Shown here: piece by piece, positions 25,517 to 34,106 of the stretch | Layout of the letters: every line of letters begins with the position of its first letter | Position numbering within the stretch: the stretch's first letter is position 1 | DNA from: Labedaea rhizosphaerae | GTDB lineage: Bacteria > Actinomycetota > Actinomycetes > Mycobacteriales > Pseudonocardiaceae | Direction: 5' to 3' | NCBI RefSeq assembly: GCF_004362825.1 | Contig: NZ_SNXZ01000006.1 | Coordinates: forward strand, 62,001 to 126,000 | Length of the DNA: 64,000 nt | Translations under genes and position numbers: made by a program | Notes under the pieces: generated by a model | What the model saw: only the letters and a program-made list of their open reading frames with translations | Databases searched by the model: none | Told to the model about the DNA's origin: nothing

Positions 25517-26059
25517 CGTGGGACACGCCAAGCCCGACTGTGGGACACGCCCGGCCGGAACGGGGGACTCGCCGGGCGCGAGTGTGGGACACGCCCGGCC
25601 GGAACGGGGGACACACCCGGCCGGAAGGTGGGACACACCCAGCCGGAACGGGGGACTCGCCGGGCGCGAGTGTGGGACACGCCCGGTCGGAACGGGGGAT
25701 ACACCCAGCCGGAACGGGGGACACACCCAGCCGGAACGGGGGACACACCCAGCCGGAACGGGGGACACACCTAGCCGGAGCAGGGGACACGCCCGGTCGG
25801 AACCGGGGACACGCTCAGCCGGAACGCGGAGTCACGTTTGGCCGCTCCGAAAGGCTCCGCCGCCCACCCCGAGGCTAAGTCGCAGCCAACCCACCCCACA
25901 CGAACCCAACGTGGAACACCCCCCAACAGGGGCCTCGCCCAGCCGGAGCGGAGGACTCGCCCGGCCGGAACAGGGGACACGCCTGGCTGGAGCGGGGGAC
26001 ACACTCAGTCGGGGCGGGGGACACGCCCAGCGGGAGCGGGGGACACGCCGAGGCGGAGG
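25517..26059. repeat. 22-bp GGGACAC repeat array 2 (largest)
   Basis: Two blocks (25517-25830, about 14 units; 25931-26059, 5 units) of a 22-nt unit with core GGGGGACACACCCAGCC and a variant core GTGTGGGACACGCCCGGCC. Three adjacent units (about 25714-25780) are nearly identical, and a two-unit combination recurs about 90 nt apart (25561 and 25651). The 100 nt between the blocks is unrelated GC-rich sequence. It fills the interval between the stop of the minus-strand gene at 26066 and the VOC start at 25500. The 22-nt period keeps several frames open, giving false proteins. No spacers exist, so it is not CRISPR. Confidence 0.9.
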
Positions 26060-26065
26060 GGTGGG

Positions 26066-27058
26066 CTACCAGCGGCCGGGCGGGGGACCGTAGCCCGGAG
26101 GCGGCGGACCATAACCGGGCGGCGGCGGGCCGTAGCCCTGCGGCGGCCCGTACCCCGGCGCAGGTGCGTACCCGGGCGGTGGCGCATAGCCCGGAGGCGG
26201 CGGGCCGTACCCAGGAGGCGGCGGCCCGTAGCCGGGACCGGGCGGCGGGTAAGCGGCCGCGGGCACCGGCATCGGCGGCCCTGGCATCGGGGGCTGCGGC
26301 AGCTGCGGCAGCTGCGGCGGCTGCTGCACTGGCGTCGGCGCGCTGACCGGCGGCGGGCCGGCCTGCACGCCCTGCATCACCTCGTGCGGGATCGTGTGCA
26401 CGAGCGCCGCCAGCTGCTGCACCCGCGCGACGATGTCCTCCGCGGTCGTGCGCGTGAGGTTGCGGATGGAGAACACCAGCTCGTCGCGGTGGATGGTGAT
26501 GTTGGTGAAGCCGCAGTCGCGCATGATCGCCATGAACTGCGGCGTCAGCACCATGTTCGCCGCGGCCGGGTCGGTGTCGTCGAGCAGGTAGCGCTTGTTG
26601 AACTCGTAGTCCGGCGTCTGCGGCTCGACCGAGCGCCCGATCGCCATGCGCCAGCCCCTGGTGGCTACGCGCAGCGCCGGCGGCGTGCCCGGCAGGCGCA
26701 TCGCGAAGATCGTGTTGACCTCGTTGTCCTCGCGCCGCACGATCAGGTTGTAGGTGGTGACCTTGCGCCGCACCTGGAAGTCGAACACCACGAACGGCAC
26801 GTTCTCGACCACGCCGGAGAGCACGCCGAACGCCACCCGCCGGTCGCCGCGCTCGGTGAACGGCGGGAACGGGTAACGGTTCAGCAGATCCGGCCCGTAC
26901 GGGCGGAACTGCCAGCCCATGCGCATGGCGAGCTGACCGCGTTCGTTGTTCTTGAAGTCCTGCCGCTTCTTCAGGTACATCCTCGGGATCCCGAGGGAGA
27001 ACAGGTTCAGCAAAGCGAGCATGGCGATCAAGCCGACTATGCCCAGTGCGGCAATCAT
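26066..27058 (-). CDS. Membrane-anchored protein with Pro-Gly-Tyr repeat tail, unknown function
   Basis: 330 aa. One N-terminal membrane helix (about 2-24), a cytoplasmic domain of about 200 aa (RMGWQFRPYGPDLLNRYPFPPF.., VFDFQVRRK, YEFNKRYLLDDTDPAAANMVL, IHRDELVFSIRNLTR) of a type seen in many actinomycetes without known function, then a low-complexity tail from about 240 built of GYGPPPP units. Such tails usually mediate assembly or surface binding. ATG 27058 has AGGCAGG upstream. Array 2 begins directly beyond its stop. Role unknown. Confidence 0.8.
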   Translation of the reverse strand: MIAALGIVGLIAMLALLNLFSLGIPRMYLKKRQDFKNNERGQLAMRMGWQFRPYGPDLLNRYPFPPFTERGDRRVAFGVLSGVVENVPFVVFDFQVRRKVTTYNLIVRREDNEVNTIFAMRLPGTPPALRVATRGWRMAIGRSVEPQTPDYEFNKRYLLDDTDPAAANMVLTPQFMAIMRDCGFTNITIHRDELVFSIRNLTRTTAEDIVARVQQLAALVHTIPHEVMQGVQAGPPPVSAPTPVQQPPQLPQLPQPPMPGPPMPVPAAAYPPPGPGYGPPPPGYGPPPPGYAPPPGYAPAPGYGPPQGYGPPPPGYGPPPPGYGPPPGRW

Positions 27059-27115
27059 GACGAACCTGCCTTTTGAGTCAAAACCCCAGCCCCAGAAACT
27101 CCCGGCTACGGTAGC

Positions 27116-28198
27116 TCAGGCCACCGACAGCCTTCGATAGGCCTGCACGGTCAGCTCCGCGCACCGCCGCCACGTGAAGCCCGCGGCGTGTGCGCGCCGG
27201 GCCGTCGTCTCGGCCAAGGTCGGCGGGGCCGCCAGCACTTCGCGCAACGCGGCGGTCATCGCGTCGACGTCGCCGAACGGGACGGTCGCGGCGTGCCCGC
27301 CGGACACCTCGCGCAGCACCGGCAGGTCACTGCACACCACAGGCACGTCGCACGCCATCGCTTCCAGCACCGGCAGGCCGAAGCCCTCGTCACGCGAGGG
27401 CAGCACCAGCGCGCCCGCCCCCGCGACCACGCTGCGGAGGTCCACATCGGACAGATAGCCGAGCGGCAGCACCCGGTCGGTGATGCGGGTGTGCCCCGGT
27501 CCGGCCAGCACGAGCGGCGGCAGGTCCGCGGCCGCCTCGTGGGCCTTGAGCAGCCAGTCCAGCGACTTGCGCGGACCCGCGGCCCCGACGAACAAGACGT
27601 ACTCGGACGGCAGGCCGAGCCGCGTGCGCAGGGTGTCGGTCGGCGGGCGCGCGGTGAACCACGCCGGGTCCACGCCGAGCGGGGTGACCGCGATGCGGTC
27701 CTCGCCGACGCCCAGCCGCTCCATCACCGTCTGCGCGACCGCCTCGGTCGGCGTGCACACCACCGATGCCCGCGCGGCCGACTTGGCCACGAGCGCGGGC
27801 AGGTTGCGATCACCGGGCGGCAGGTCCTCGGGCGAGGCGAGGAACGCGAGGTCGTGGATGGTCAGCACGCCCCGCGCGCGCATCGCCACCGGCAGCACGA
27901 AGTTCGTGCCGTGCACCACGTCGGTGAACCCGGCGAACAGCTCGATCGGCGGGAAGTTGGTGTGCAGCCAGGATTGGCGCAGCAGCCGCGCCGACACCGG
28001 CATGCCGCGGGCCTGCGAACCGTGCGGCAACACGGTCCGCAGCTTGCGCCAGCCGCGCAGGGTGAACGCCACCACGCGGAGGTCGACGTCGTTGCGCGAA
28101 GCCAGTTCTTCGACCAGGGACGCGGTGTAGCGGCCGATCCCGGTCCGGTCGCCGAGCAGGGGTGTGCCGTCCAGCAGGACCCGCAGGTGCCTAGCCAT
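27116..28198 (-). CDS. GT4-family glycosyltransferase
   Basis: 360 aa GT-B enzyme. LLDGTPLLGDRTGIGRYTASL opens the acceptor domain, VLFVGAAGPRKSLDWLLKAHE the donor domain, and PSRDEGFGLPVLEAMACDVPVVCSDLPVLREV holds the E-x7-E donor-binding motif of retaining GT4 enzymes that use NDP-sugars. It starts inside the end of the upstream GT2-GT4 gene (8-nt overlap), so the two are coupled. Part of the six-gene glycan cluster; sugar and acceptor unknown. Confidence 0.9.
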   Translation of the reverse strand: MARHLRVLLDGTPLLGDRTGIGRYTASLVEELASRNDVDLRVVAFTLRGWRKLRTVLPHGSQARGMPVSARLLRQSWLHTNFPPIELFAGFTDVVHGTNFVLPVAMRARGVLTIHDLAFLASPEDLPPGDRNLPALVAKSAARASVVCTPTEAVAQTVMERLGVGEDRIAVTPLGVDPAWFTARPPTDTLRTRLGLPSEYVLFVGAAGPRKSLDWLLKAHEAAADLPPLVLAGPGHTRITDRVLPLGYLSDVDLRSVVAGAGALVLPSRDEGFGLPVLEAMACDVPVVCSDLPVLREVSGGHAATVPFGDVDAMTAALREVLAAPPTLAETTARRAHAAGFTWRRCAELTVQAYRRLSVA

Positions 28199-30662
28199 CC
28201 GTGCCCCGCGCGAGCTTGCGCACCCGCCCGGTCACCCGCTTCGCCAGCTCCTTCGGCCCGCCCGCGTCCAGGTATTCGCGCACCAGTGCGGCGTCGCGGC
28301 GCAAGGCCGCCAACCGGCCGAGAGGAGCGTTGCGCACCAGCGGTTTCGCGCCGGGCAACCGGTCGGCGGCCGGTCGCGGGTCGCGGCAGAACTCCACGAG
28401 CGGCGCGAGCGTGGTCTCCCACGTGAACCGCTCCCGGACGACGGCGATCCGTTCCCGGCAGGCCTGCGCGAACTCCGGGTTGTAGAGGACCTTCACCAGG
28501 GCGTTGGCCAGCGCGGCGGGGTCCTCGGCCGGCACCACGACGCCGAGCCCTTCGGCCCGGACCAGGTCGGCGAAGGCGTCGCCGTCGGTGGTCACGATCG
28601 GCAGCGACGACCACAGGTAGTCCAGCACGCGGGTGCGGAACGCGAACGTGGTCTCGACGTGCTCGAAGTGCGTGGTGACACCGCAATCGGCGTCCAGCAA
28701 CCAGTTCTGGCGCTCGTTGTAGGGCACCCAGTTCTCGTTGAAGAACACGTGGCGTCCGGTCAGTTCGAGCTGCTCGGCCAGCGCCCTGGTGCGCGCGCCG
28801 ATGTCCATCTCGGGCACGTCCGGGTTCGGGTGCTTCATGCCGAGGAACACCAGCCGCGCGTCGGCGTGCTCGATGCTGATCAGGTCCATCGCGCGCACCA
28901 GCGTCAGCGGGTCGAACCAGCTGTAGACCCCGCCGGCCCAGAGCACGACCTTGTCCTCGGCGCCGATGCCGGGCAGGCGGTCCTTGATCGCGGGTCCGGT
29001 GCGTTGCGGCGGCTTGCCGTCCAGGCCGAACGGCGCGACCGCGAGCAGCGAGCGAACGGTCGGGTCCGTGTCGTAGATGGCCGGTCGCAGCCGCCCGATG
29101 GCGGCGAGGTGGCCGAGCCAGAGGTGGCGCTGGCGTTCGGACGCGCAGAGGAAGAAGTCGCCGCGTTCGAGCTGGTTGTTGACCACGTCGGTGACACCGT
29201 CGAGGTCCAGCTCGCGCTGCTCGTCGGTGTCGTCCTTGCCCTGCTCCAGCAGTTCCAGGTGCATCGGGTCGTACATGTCGCAGACCACGATCTTCGGCGA
29301 CTTCTTCAGGCTCTGCGCCATTTCCAGCGCGTGGCCCTGCAGGACGACCAGGTCGGCCCAGTCCACATGGGACGGCAGCTCGCGGACCTTCGCGACCATG
29401 ACGGGGAAGCGGGCTTCGGGCGGCGCGGAGCCCGCGTTGGTGGTGACCAGGCGGACGTCGTGTTCCTGCGCGAGCACGTCGGCGATGTGCCACGCGCGGA
29501 TCGCCGGACCCGCCATCCGCTCGGCGATCGCGTCACCGGTGATCACCAGGACCTTGCGCGGCCTGCCGAACACCTCGTCCAGCCCGAGCGCCTCGACGAG
29601 GATGTCGTGCGCGGCCAGGTAGCGGGGCAGCGGGTAGGCGGGCTCCATGGCCTTGCGCATCAGGCCGAGCAGGTCGGCGTCGGTGCGGGTGCGGGTGGCC
29701 TGGATCTGCTTGCGCTTGGCCGCGAGCTTCGGCATCAGCTCGACGAACTGGTCGATGGCCAGGAAACCGGCCAGCGCGGGCGCGGGCACCGTCGTGTCCG
29801 GCGTCGCCTGGCGGTTGATCTCGAGCTGGGTCGGATCGAGTTCGCCGCGGGCGGTGGCGCGGCGCACGGCGAGCGCGAGAGCGCCGGGCAGGGCCTTGGC
29901 GAGCGTCTCGTCGGAGTAGTTCTTGTAGAGCGTGGCCAGGGCGTTGCGTTCGAGCAGGTAGAGCTCGCGGGCCCCGTCGCCGGTGTCGGCCTTGGCCATC
30001 GACGCGTGGTGGCGGTGGAAGGTCAGCGAAGCCGGCTCGTAGCGCACGCGCCAGCCACGCAGGTTCATCCGCCAGCCGAGGTCGACGTCCTCATAGAACA
30101 TGAAGAAGTCGTCGTCGAAGCCGTCGAGCTCGGCGAAGACGCTCCGGCGCACGACCATGGCCGAGCCGGTGGCGAACAGGACGTCGCGCGGGTCGTCGTG
30201 CGCGCCGTCGTCCGGCTCTCCCGCGAAGCGCTTGTAGCCCATGCCGAACCAGGTCAGGCCGCCGTCGACGAAGTCGATGGTGGTGCCATCCCAGTTCAGG
30301 ACCTTCGAGGCGACGGCGCCGACGCCGGGTTCCCTTCGGAACACCTCGACGGCGGCCTTGAGCCACTGCGGGTGCGGCCGGGCGTCGTTGTTGAGGAAGG
30401 CGAGGACGTCGCCGGTGGCCTGCTCGGCGCCGAGGTTGCAGCCGCCCGCGAAGCCCAGGTTCTCGGCCGACCGGATCAGCCGGACGTCGGCCAGCCCCGC
30501 GATCCGCTCGGCGCCGCCGTCCCCGGAGGCGTTGTCCACGCAGACCAGTTCGAGCCGGTCGGCGGGGTAGTCGAGGTCTTCACGCAGGGCGCGCAGGCAC
30601 GCCAGGGTGTCGTCGGCGCCCCGATAGTTGACCACGACGACGGACACCTTGGGCAGGGCCAC
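28191..30662 (-). CDS. Two-domain glycosyltransferase (GT2 fused to GT4)
   Basis: 823 aa. Residues 1-240 are a GT2 domain (VSVVVVNYRGADDT, LAFLNNDARPHP with the metal-binding Asp, FMFYEDVDLGWRMNLRGW). A helical linker (about 250-360) leads to a GT4 domain (VLVITGDAIAERMAGPAIRAWHIADVL, VVLWAGGVYSWFDPLTLVRAMD, FRTRVLDYLWSSLPIVTTDGD). One polypeptide probably adds two sugars in sequence. GTG 30662 is chosen for GAAGGAGGGG upstream; the open frame continues to 30746 without a site. It overlaps the next GT4 by 8 nt. Confidence 0.9.
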   Translation of the reverse strand: MALPKVSVVVVNYRGADDTLACLRALREDLDYPADRLELVCVDNASGDGGAERIAGLADVRLIRSAENLGFAGGCNLGAEQATGDVLAFLNNDARPHPQWLKAAVEVFRREPGVGAVASKVLNWDGTTIDFVDGGLTWFGMGYKRFAGEPDDGAHDDPRDVLFATGSAMVVRRSVFAELDGFDDDFFMFYEDVDLGWRMNLRGWRVRYEPASLTFHRHHASMAKADTGDGARELYLLERNALATLYKNYSDETLAKALPGALALAVRRATARGELDPTQLEINRQATPDTTVPAPALAGFLAIDQFVELMPKLAAKRKQIQATRTRTDADLLGLMRKAMEPAYPLPRYLAAHDILVEALGLDEVFGRPRKVLVITGDAIAERMAGPAIRAWHIADVLAQEHDVRLVTTNAGSAPPEARFPVMVAKVRELPSHVDWADLVVLQGHALEMAQSLKKSPKIVVCDMYDPMHLELLEQGKDDTDEQRELDLDGVTDVVNNQLERGDFFLCASERQRHLWLGHLAAIGRLRPAIYDTDPTVRSLLAVAPFGLDGKPPQRTGPAIKDRLPGIGAEDKVVLWAGGVYSWFDPLTLVRAMDLISIEHADARLVFLGMKHPNPDVPEMDIGARTRALAEQLELTGRHVFFNENWVPYNERQNWLLDADCGVTTHFEHVETTFAFRTRVLDYLWSSLPIVTTDGDAFADLVRAEGLGVVVPAEDPAALANALVKVLYNPEFAQACRERIAVVRERFTWETTLAPLVEFCRDPRPAADRLPGAKPLVRNAPLGRLAALRRDAALVREYLDAGGPKELAKRVTGRVRKLARGTDG

Positions 30663-30825
30663 CGCACCCCTCCTTCGAAGCTCGCGCGTGCGGTACAGCC
30701 TGCCCGATGGCACGCCAACCGTCAGCTTGGGGGCGCTCGCCACCATTCACCCGATCGTGTCATCGAACAGGGGTTCGAGGCTGTGGCAAACTGGACGGAG
30801 CCGGTGACGGTGTGCACCTTGTCAA

Positions 30826-31779
30826 CTACAGAGTGGAATTGCTGGAATTGCGGTCCGTGCCGGCCCAATGGCGCCAGACCGCTCCGCGCGGGCCCGGCTG
30901 GGGCCGTCGGAAGAGGTAGGGCAGCGCCCCCGCCAGCGCCTGCAGCCGGAGCGCGACCCGGTAGTTGGGCGGCTGGTCGCCGGGGCGGAACGGCAACAGC
31001 GCGGTGATCACCGCGAATCGGGCCAGCTCGCGCAGGGCGATGAGCCGGGGTGCGCAGCGCAGAAGCATGCGCAAGCGATTGCGCTCGTTCCACAGGTGGA
31101 ACTGGCGGGACCCTGGCCGGGTGGTCGCGCCGTGCTTGTGGCGGACGACGGCCTCCGGGACGGCCAGGACGTCCCACGCGGCCAGGCGCAGACGCCACGA
31201 CGTGTCGGTGTCCTCGTAGTAGCAGAAGAACTCGGCCGGCACCCCGCCCACCTGGGTCAGCGCGTCCACCCGCAGCAGGGCCGCGCCGCCGCAGAAACCG
31301 AAGACGGTGCCGTCGGCGAGGCCGTCCACGAGGTCAGCGCCGTAGCCGAGGCGGGTCAGGCCGACGCCGACCGACTGGACGGTGCCGTCCGCGTGCTCCA
31401 GGCGCGCGCTCGCGGCGGCGGCGCGCGGGTGGTTGTCGAGCGCGTCCTCCAGCGCGGCCAGCCAGCCGGGCGCGGGTTCGGCGTCGTCGTTGAGCCAGGC
31501 GACGTAGGGGGTGTCCACCATGGACATCGCGCGGGCCAGACCGCCGGCGTAACCCGCGTTGCGGTGCAGGCGAAGGACCGTGCGGCCCTCGATCAACGCG
31601 GCGGTGCCGTCGTCGGAAGCGTTGTCCACCACCAGGAGCGTGTGCTCGCGGGTCTGCGCGTCCAGTGCCGCCAGGCATTGGCCGACGTGCTCGGCGCCCC
31701 GCCAGGTCACCACGACCACCGTGGTCCGTACTGCCACGGGGTCACGGTACGGCAGCACCGCACTGGTGAACTGGTCCAT
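30826..31779 (-). CDS. GT2-family glycosyltransferase, rhamnosyltransferase-like
   Basis: 317 aa GT-A enzyme: TTVVVVTWRGAEHVGQCL, VDNASDDGT, RNAGYAGGLARAM, WLNDDAEPAPGW (metal site), FFCYYEDTDTSWRLR. The layout resembles WbbL-type and dTDP-rhamnosyl enzymes. A C-terminal amphipathic region (LIALRELARFAVITALLPF) probably contacts the membrane. Start ATG 31779; a GTG 15-16 codons in (VAVRTTV) is an alternative. It is divergent from a GT4 gene with an 18-bp direct repeat between. Donor inferred only. Confidence 0.88.
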   Translation of the reverse strand: MDQFTSAVLPYRDPVAVRTTVVVVTWRGAEHVGQCLAALDAQTREHTLLVVDNASDDGTAALIEGRTVLRLHRNAGYAGGLARAMSMVDTPYVAWLNDDAEPAPGWLAALEDALDNHPRAAAASARLEHADGTVQSVGVGLTRLGYGADLVDGLADGTVFGFCGGAALLRVDALTQVGGVPAEFFCYYEDTDTSWRLRLAAWDVLAVPEAVVRHKHGATTRPGSRQFHLWNERNRLRMLLRCAPRLIALRELARFAVITALLPFRPGDQPPNYRVALRLQALAGALPYLFRRPQPGPRGAVWRHWAGTDRNSSNSTL

Positions 31780-31797
31780 TCCGAGCTGCCGGCCCGT

Positions 31798-31833
31798 TCT
31801 GACAGGCTGATCCCGTCTGACAGGCTGATCCTG
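31798..31833. repeat. 18-bp tandem direct repeat in a divergent promoter region
   Basis: TCTGACAGGCTGATCC occurs at 31798-31813 and again at 31816-31831 (18-nt period, identical over 16 bp). It ends at the GT4 start (GTG 31833) and lies 19 nt upstream of the divergent GT2 start. Each copy contains a CAGGCT hexamer; the second is 6 nt from the GTG. It may be a duplicated promoter or operator, or a recent slippage event. Confidence 0.6.
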
Positions 31834-32873
31834 TGCCTGCCCTGGTCGTGCTCACCGAGCAGCTGTTCGCGCCCGTGCCCGGTGGCACGGGCCGGTACAC
31901 GGCGGAGTTGATGGCCGCGCTGCGTCGGTCGCTGCCCGCCGACTGGTCGCTGTCGGGCGTCTCCGCCTACCACCGGGGCACACCAGGCCGCGTGCTTCCG
32001 TTGCCGCGCAAGGCTTTGACCTTAGCCTGGGAACGTGGCCTGCCGCTGTGGCCGGGTGGCGACATCGTGCACGCGCCGACCCCGTTCGCGCCGCCGCGCC
32101 CGCGCCGGGGCCGGGCGCTGGTGGTGACCATCCACGACACGGTCCCGTTCACGCATCCCGAAACGCTGACCCCACGCGGCGCGCAGTGGCACCGGGCGAT
32201 GATCAAGCGCTACACGACGACGGCGTCCGCGGTCGTGGTGCCGACCAAGGCCGTCGCCGCCGAGTTGGCGCAGTACGCGCCGGGGCCGGCGCCCGTCCAC
32301 GTCATCGGGCACGGGGTGTCGTCGGCGCTGCAGGACGCAGGCGAAAGCTCGTTGGCGCTGCCCGACAAGTACGTGCTGGCCGTGGGCACACGCGAACCCC
32401 GCAAGGGCCTCGACGTGCTGGTCGAGGCGATGTCGAAGGTGCCCGAACTGCGGTTGGTGATCGCCGGGCCGGCGGGCTGGGGCGCCGTCGAACTGGGCGA
32501 CCGGGCGATCGTCCTGGGCCGGCTCAGCGACCGTGAGCTCGCGGTCGTGCTGCGCCGGGCGGCCGTGCTCGCCGTGCCCAGCCTCGCCGAGGGTTTCGGC
32601 CTGCCCCTGCTGGAGGCGATGGCGCTCGGCGTTCCCGTGGTCCACTCGGACGCGCCGGCGTTGGTCGAGGTCGCGGGCGGCACCGGCCTGACCGCGCGGC
32701 GCGGCGACCCGGAGGCGCTGGCCGCGGCCCTGCGCCGGGTGCTCGACGAACCCGCCGAGACCGCCGAACGGGTGCAGCGGGCACGGCAGCGGGCCCAGAC
32801 CTACAGCTGGGATGCGGCCGCGGCGGCGCTGTGGTCGCTTTACCGGTCGCTCTACCGCAGCCCAACCCGGTGA
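31833..32873 (+). CDS. GT4-family glycosyltransferase
   Basis: 346 aa GT-B enzyme: FAPVPGGTGRYTAELM, VVTIHDTVPFTHPE, YVLAVGTREPRKGLDVLVEAM, and PSLAEGFGLPLLEAMALGVPVVHSDAPALVEV with the E-x7-E motif. No conventional ribosome site precedes GTG 31833; the adjacent direct repeat offers a -10-like CAGGCT, so leaderless translation is likely. It ends with a small SLYRSLYRSPTR repeat. First gene of a plus-strand trio ending in wbbL. Confidence 0.9.
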   Translation: MPALVVLTEQLFAPVPGGTGRYTAELMAALRRSLPADWSLSGVSAYHRGTPGRVLPLPRKALTLAWERGLPLWPGGDIVHAPTPFAPPRPRRGRALVVTIHDTVPFTHPETLTPRGAQWHRAMIKRYTTTASAVVVPTKAVAAELAQYAPGPAPVHVIGHGVSSALQDAGESSLALPDKYVLAVGTREPRKGLDVLVEAMSKVPELRLVIAGPAGWGAVELGDRAIVLGRLSDRELAVVLRRAAVLAVPSLAEGFGLPLLEAMALGVPVVHSDAPALVEVAGGTGLTARRGDPEALAAALRRVLDEPAETAERVQRARQRAQTYSWDAAAAALWSLYRSLYRSPTR

Positions 32874-32927
32874 GCATTTCCCCCGTTGCCGCTCGATCGG
32901 GGGACACCGCGTCGTAGTCTTCAGGGC

Positions 32928-34082
32928 GTGCCGACGGTGGAACCCAGCGTGCTCATCGACGCGACCGCGGTGCCTGCCGACCGCGGCGGCGTCGGGCGCT
33001 ACGTCGACTCGCTGGTGGCCGCCCTCGACCGGGCGGGCGCGCCGCTGAGCGTGGTGTGCCAGCCGCGTGACCAGGCGCTCTACCAGACGATCGCGCCCCA
33101 CTCACGCGTGCTGGCCACAGCCGAATCGGTCGCCACCCGCACCGCGCGGCTGACCTGGGAGCAGACCACGCTGCCGCGGCTGGTGCGCCGGCTCGGCGTG
33201 CAGGTCGTGCACTCCCCGCACTACACGATGCCGCTGGCCAACCCGGTCGCGTCCGTCGTGACCTTGCACGACGCGACGTTCTTCACCGATGCCGTGCTGC
33301 ACTCGTCGGTCAAGGCCCGCTTCTTCCGCGGCTGGACCCGCACGTCGCTGGCGCGTGCCGAGCTCTGCGTCGTGCCGAGCACCGCCACCGCGGCCGAGCT
33401 GGCCAGGGTCGCCCGAGCGCGGCTGCGGATGCTGCAGGTGGTGCCGCACGGTGTCGACGACGAGCGCTTCCACCCGCCGTCGCCGGAGGAGGTGCACGAG
33501 GCGCGTTCGCTGGTCGGCCTGGACGACTCGACGCCGTACGTCGCGTTCCTGGGCGCCTTGGAGCCGCGCAAGAACGTCCCGTCGCTGATCCGCGGCTTCG
33601 TCACGGCCTGCCGTGGTCGCGCGAACCCGCCCGCGTTGGTGCTGGCCGGGCAGCCGGGCTGGGACTCGCAGATCGAGCGCGCCCTGGATGCGGCGCCGCA
33701 CCGGCTGCGGGTGATCCGGGCCGGGTACCTGCCGTTCGAGCGGCTCGCCGGGTTCCTCGGCGGCGCCGAAGTGGTCGCCTACCCCAGCCTCGGCGAGGGC
33801 TTCGGCCTGCCGGTGCTCGAGGCGATGGCGTGCGGCGCGTGCGTGCTGACCACGCGGCGGCTGTCGTTGCCCGAAGTCGGTGGCGAGGCGGTGGCGTACT
33901 GCGGGGTCGGCGCGGGCGACATCGCCGTCGGGCTCGGTGACCTGCTCGACGACGATGGCCGGCGCGCGACGCTGGCCGAGGCGGCGCAGCTGCGGGCCAA
34001 GGACTTCTCGTGGGATGCGTCGGCTGAGCAGCACCGGGAGGCCTACGGGCGGGCGTGGCTGGTGCGCCGCAGGGGTCGCTGA
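32928..34082 (+). CDS. GT4-family glycosyltransferase
   Basis: 384 aa GT-B enzyme: VLIDATAVPADRGGVGRYVDSLV, HSPHYTMPLANPVASVVTLHDATF, YVAFLGALEPRKNVPSLIRGF, YPSLGEGFGLPVLEAMACGACVLTTRRLSLPEVGG (donor site). Start GTG 32928 lies exactly 7 nt after TAGTCT, consistent with leaderless translation, so it has its own promoter. wbbL follows after 24 nt. Related to other mannosyl- and rhamnosyltransferases of wall polysaccharide clusters; substrate unknown. Confidence 0.9.
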   Translation: MPTVEPSVLIDATAVPADRGGVGRYVDSLVAALDRAGAPLSVVCQPRDQALYQTIAPHSRVLATAESVATRTARLTWEQTTLPRLVRRLGVQVVHSPHYTMPLANPVASVVTLHDATFFTDAVLHSSVKARFFRGWTRTSLARAELCVVPSTATAAELARVARARLRMLQVVPHGVDDERFHPPSPEEVHEARSLVGLDDSTPYVAFLGALEPRKNVPSLIRGFVTACRGRANPPALVLAGQPGWDSQIERALDAAPHRLRVIRAGYLPFERLAGFLGGAEVVAYPSLGEGFGLPVLEAMACGACVLTTRRLSLPEVGGEAVAYCGVGAGDIAVGLGDLLDDDGRRATLAEAAQLRAKDFSWDASAEQHREAYGRAWLVRRRGR

Positions 34083-34106
34083 CCTCCTCGGGCACAATGG
34101 CGGATC

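Noticed and set aside
25072-25770. Long protein frames running through the 22-bp repeats on both strands
   Set aside because: A 22-nt period cycles through all frames; the residues are repeat translation. Only the VOC portion up to 25500 has family motifs and a ribosome site.
25517-26059. CRISPR-like array
   Set aside because: Units are contiguous 22-mers with no spacers, degenerate, and no cas genes are present.
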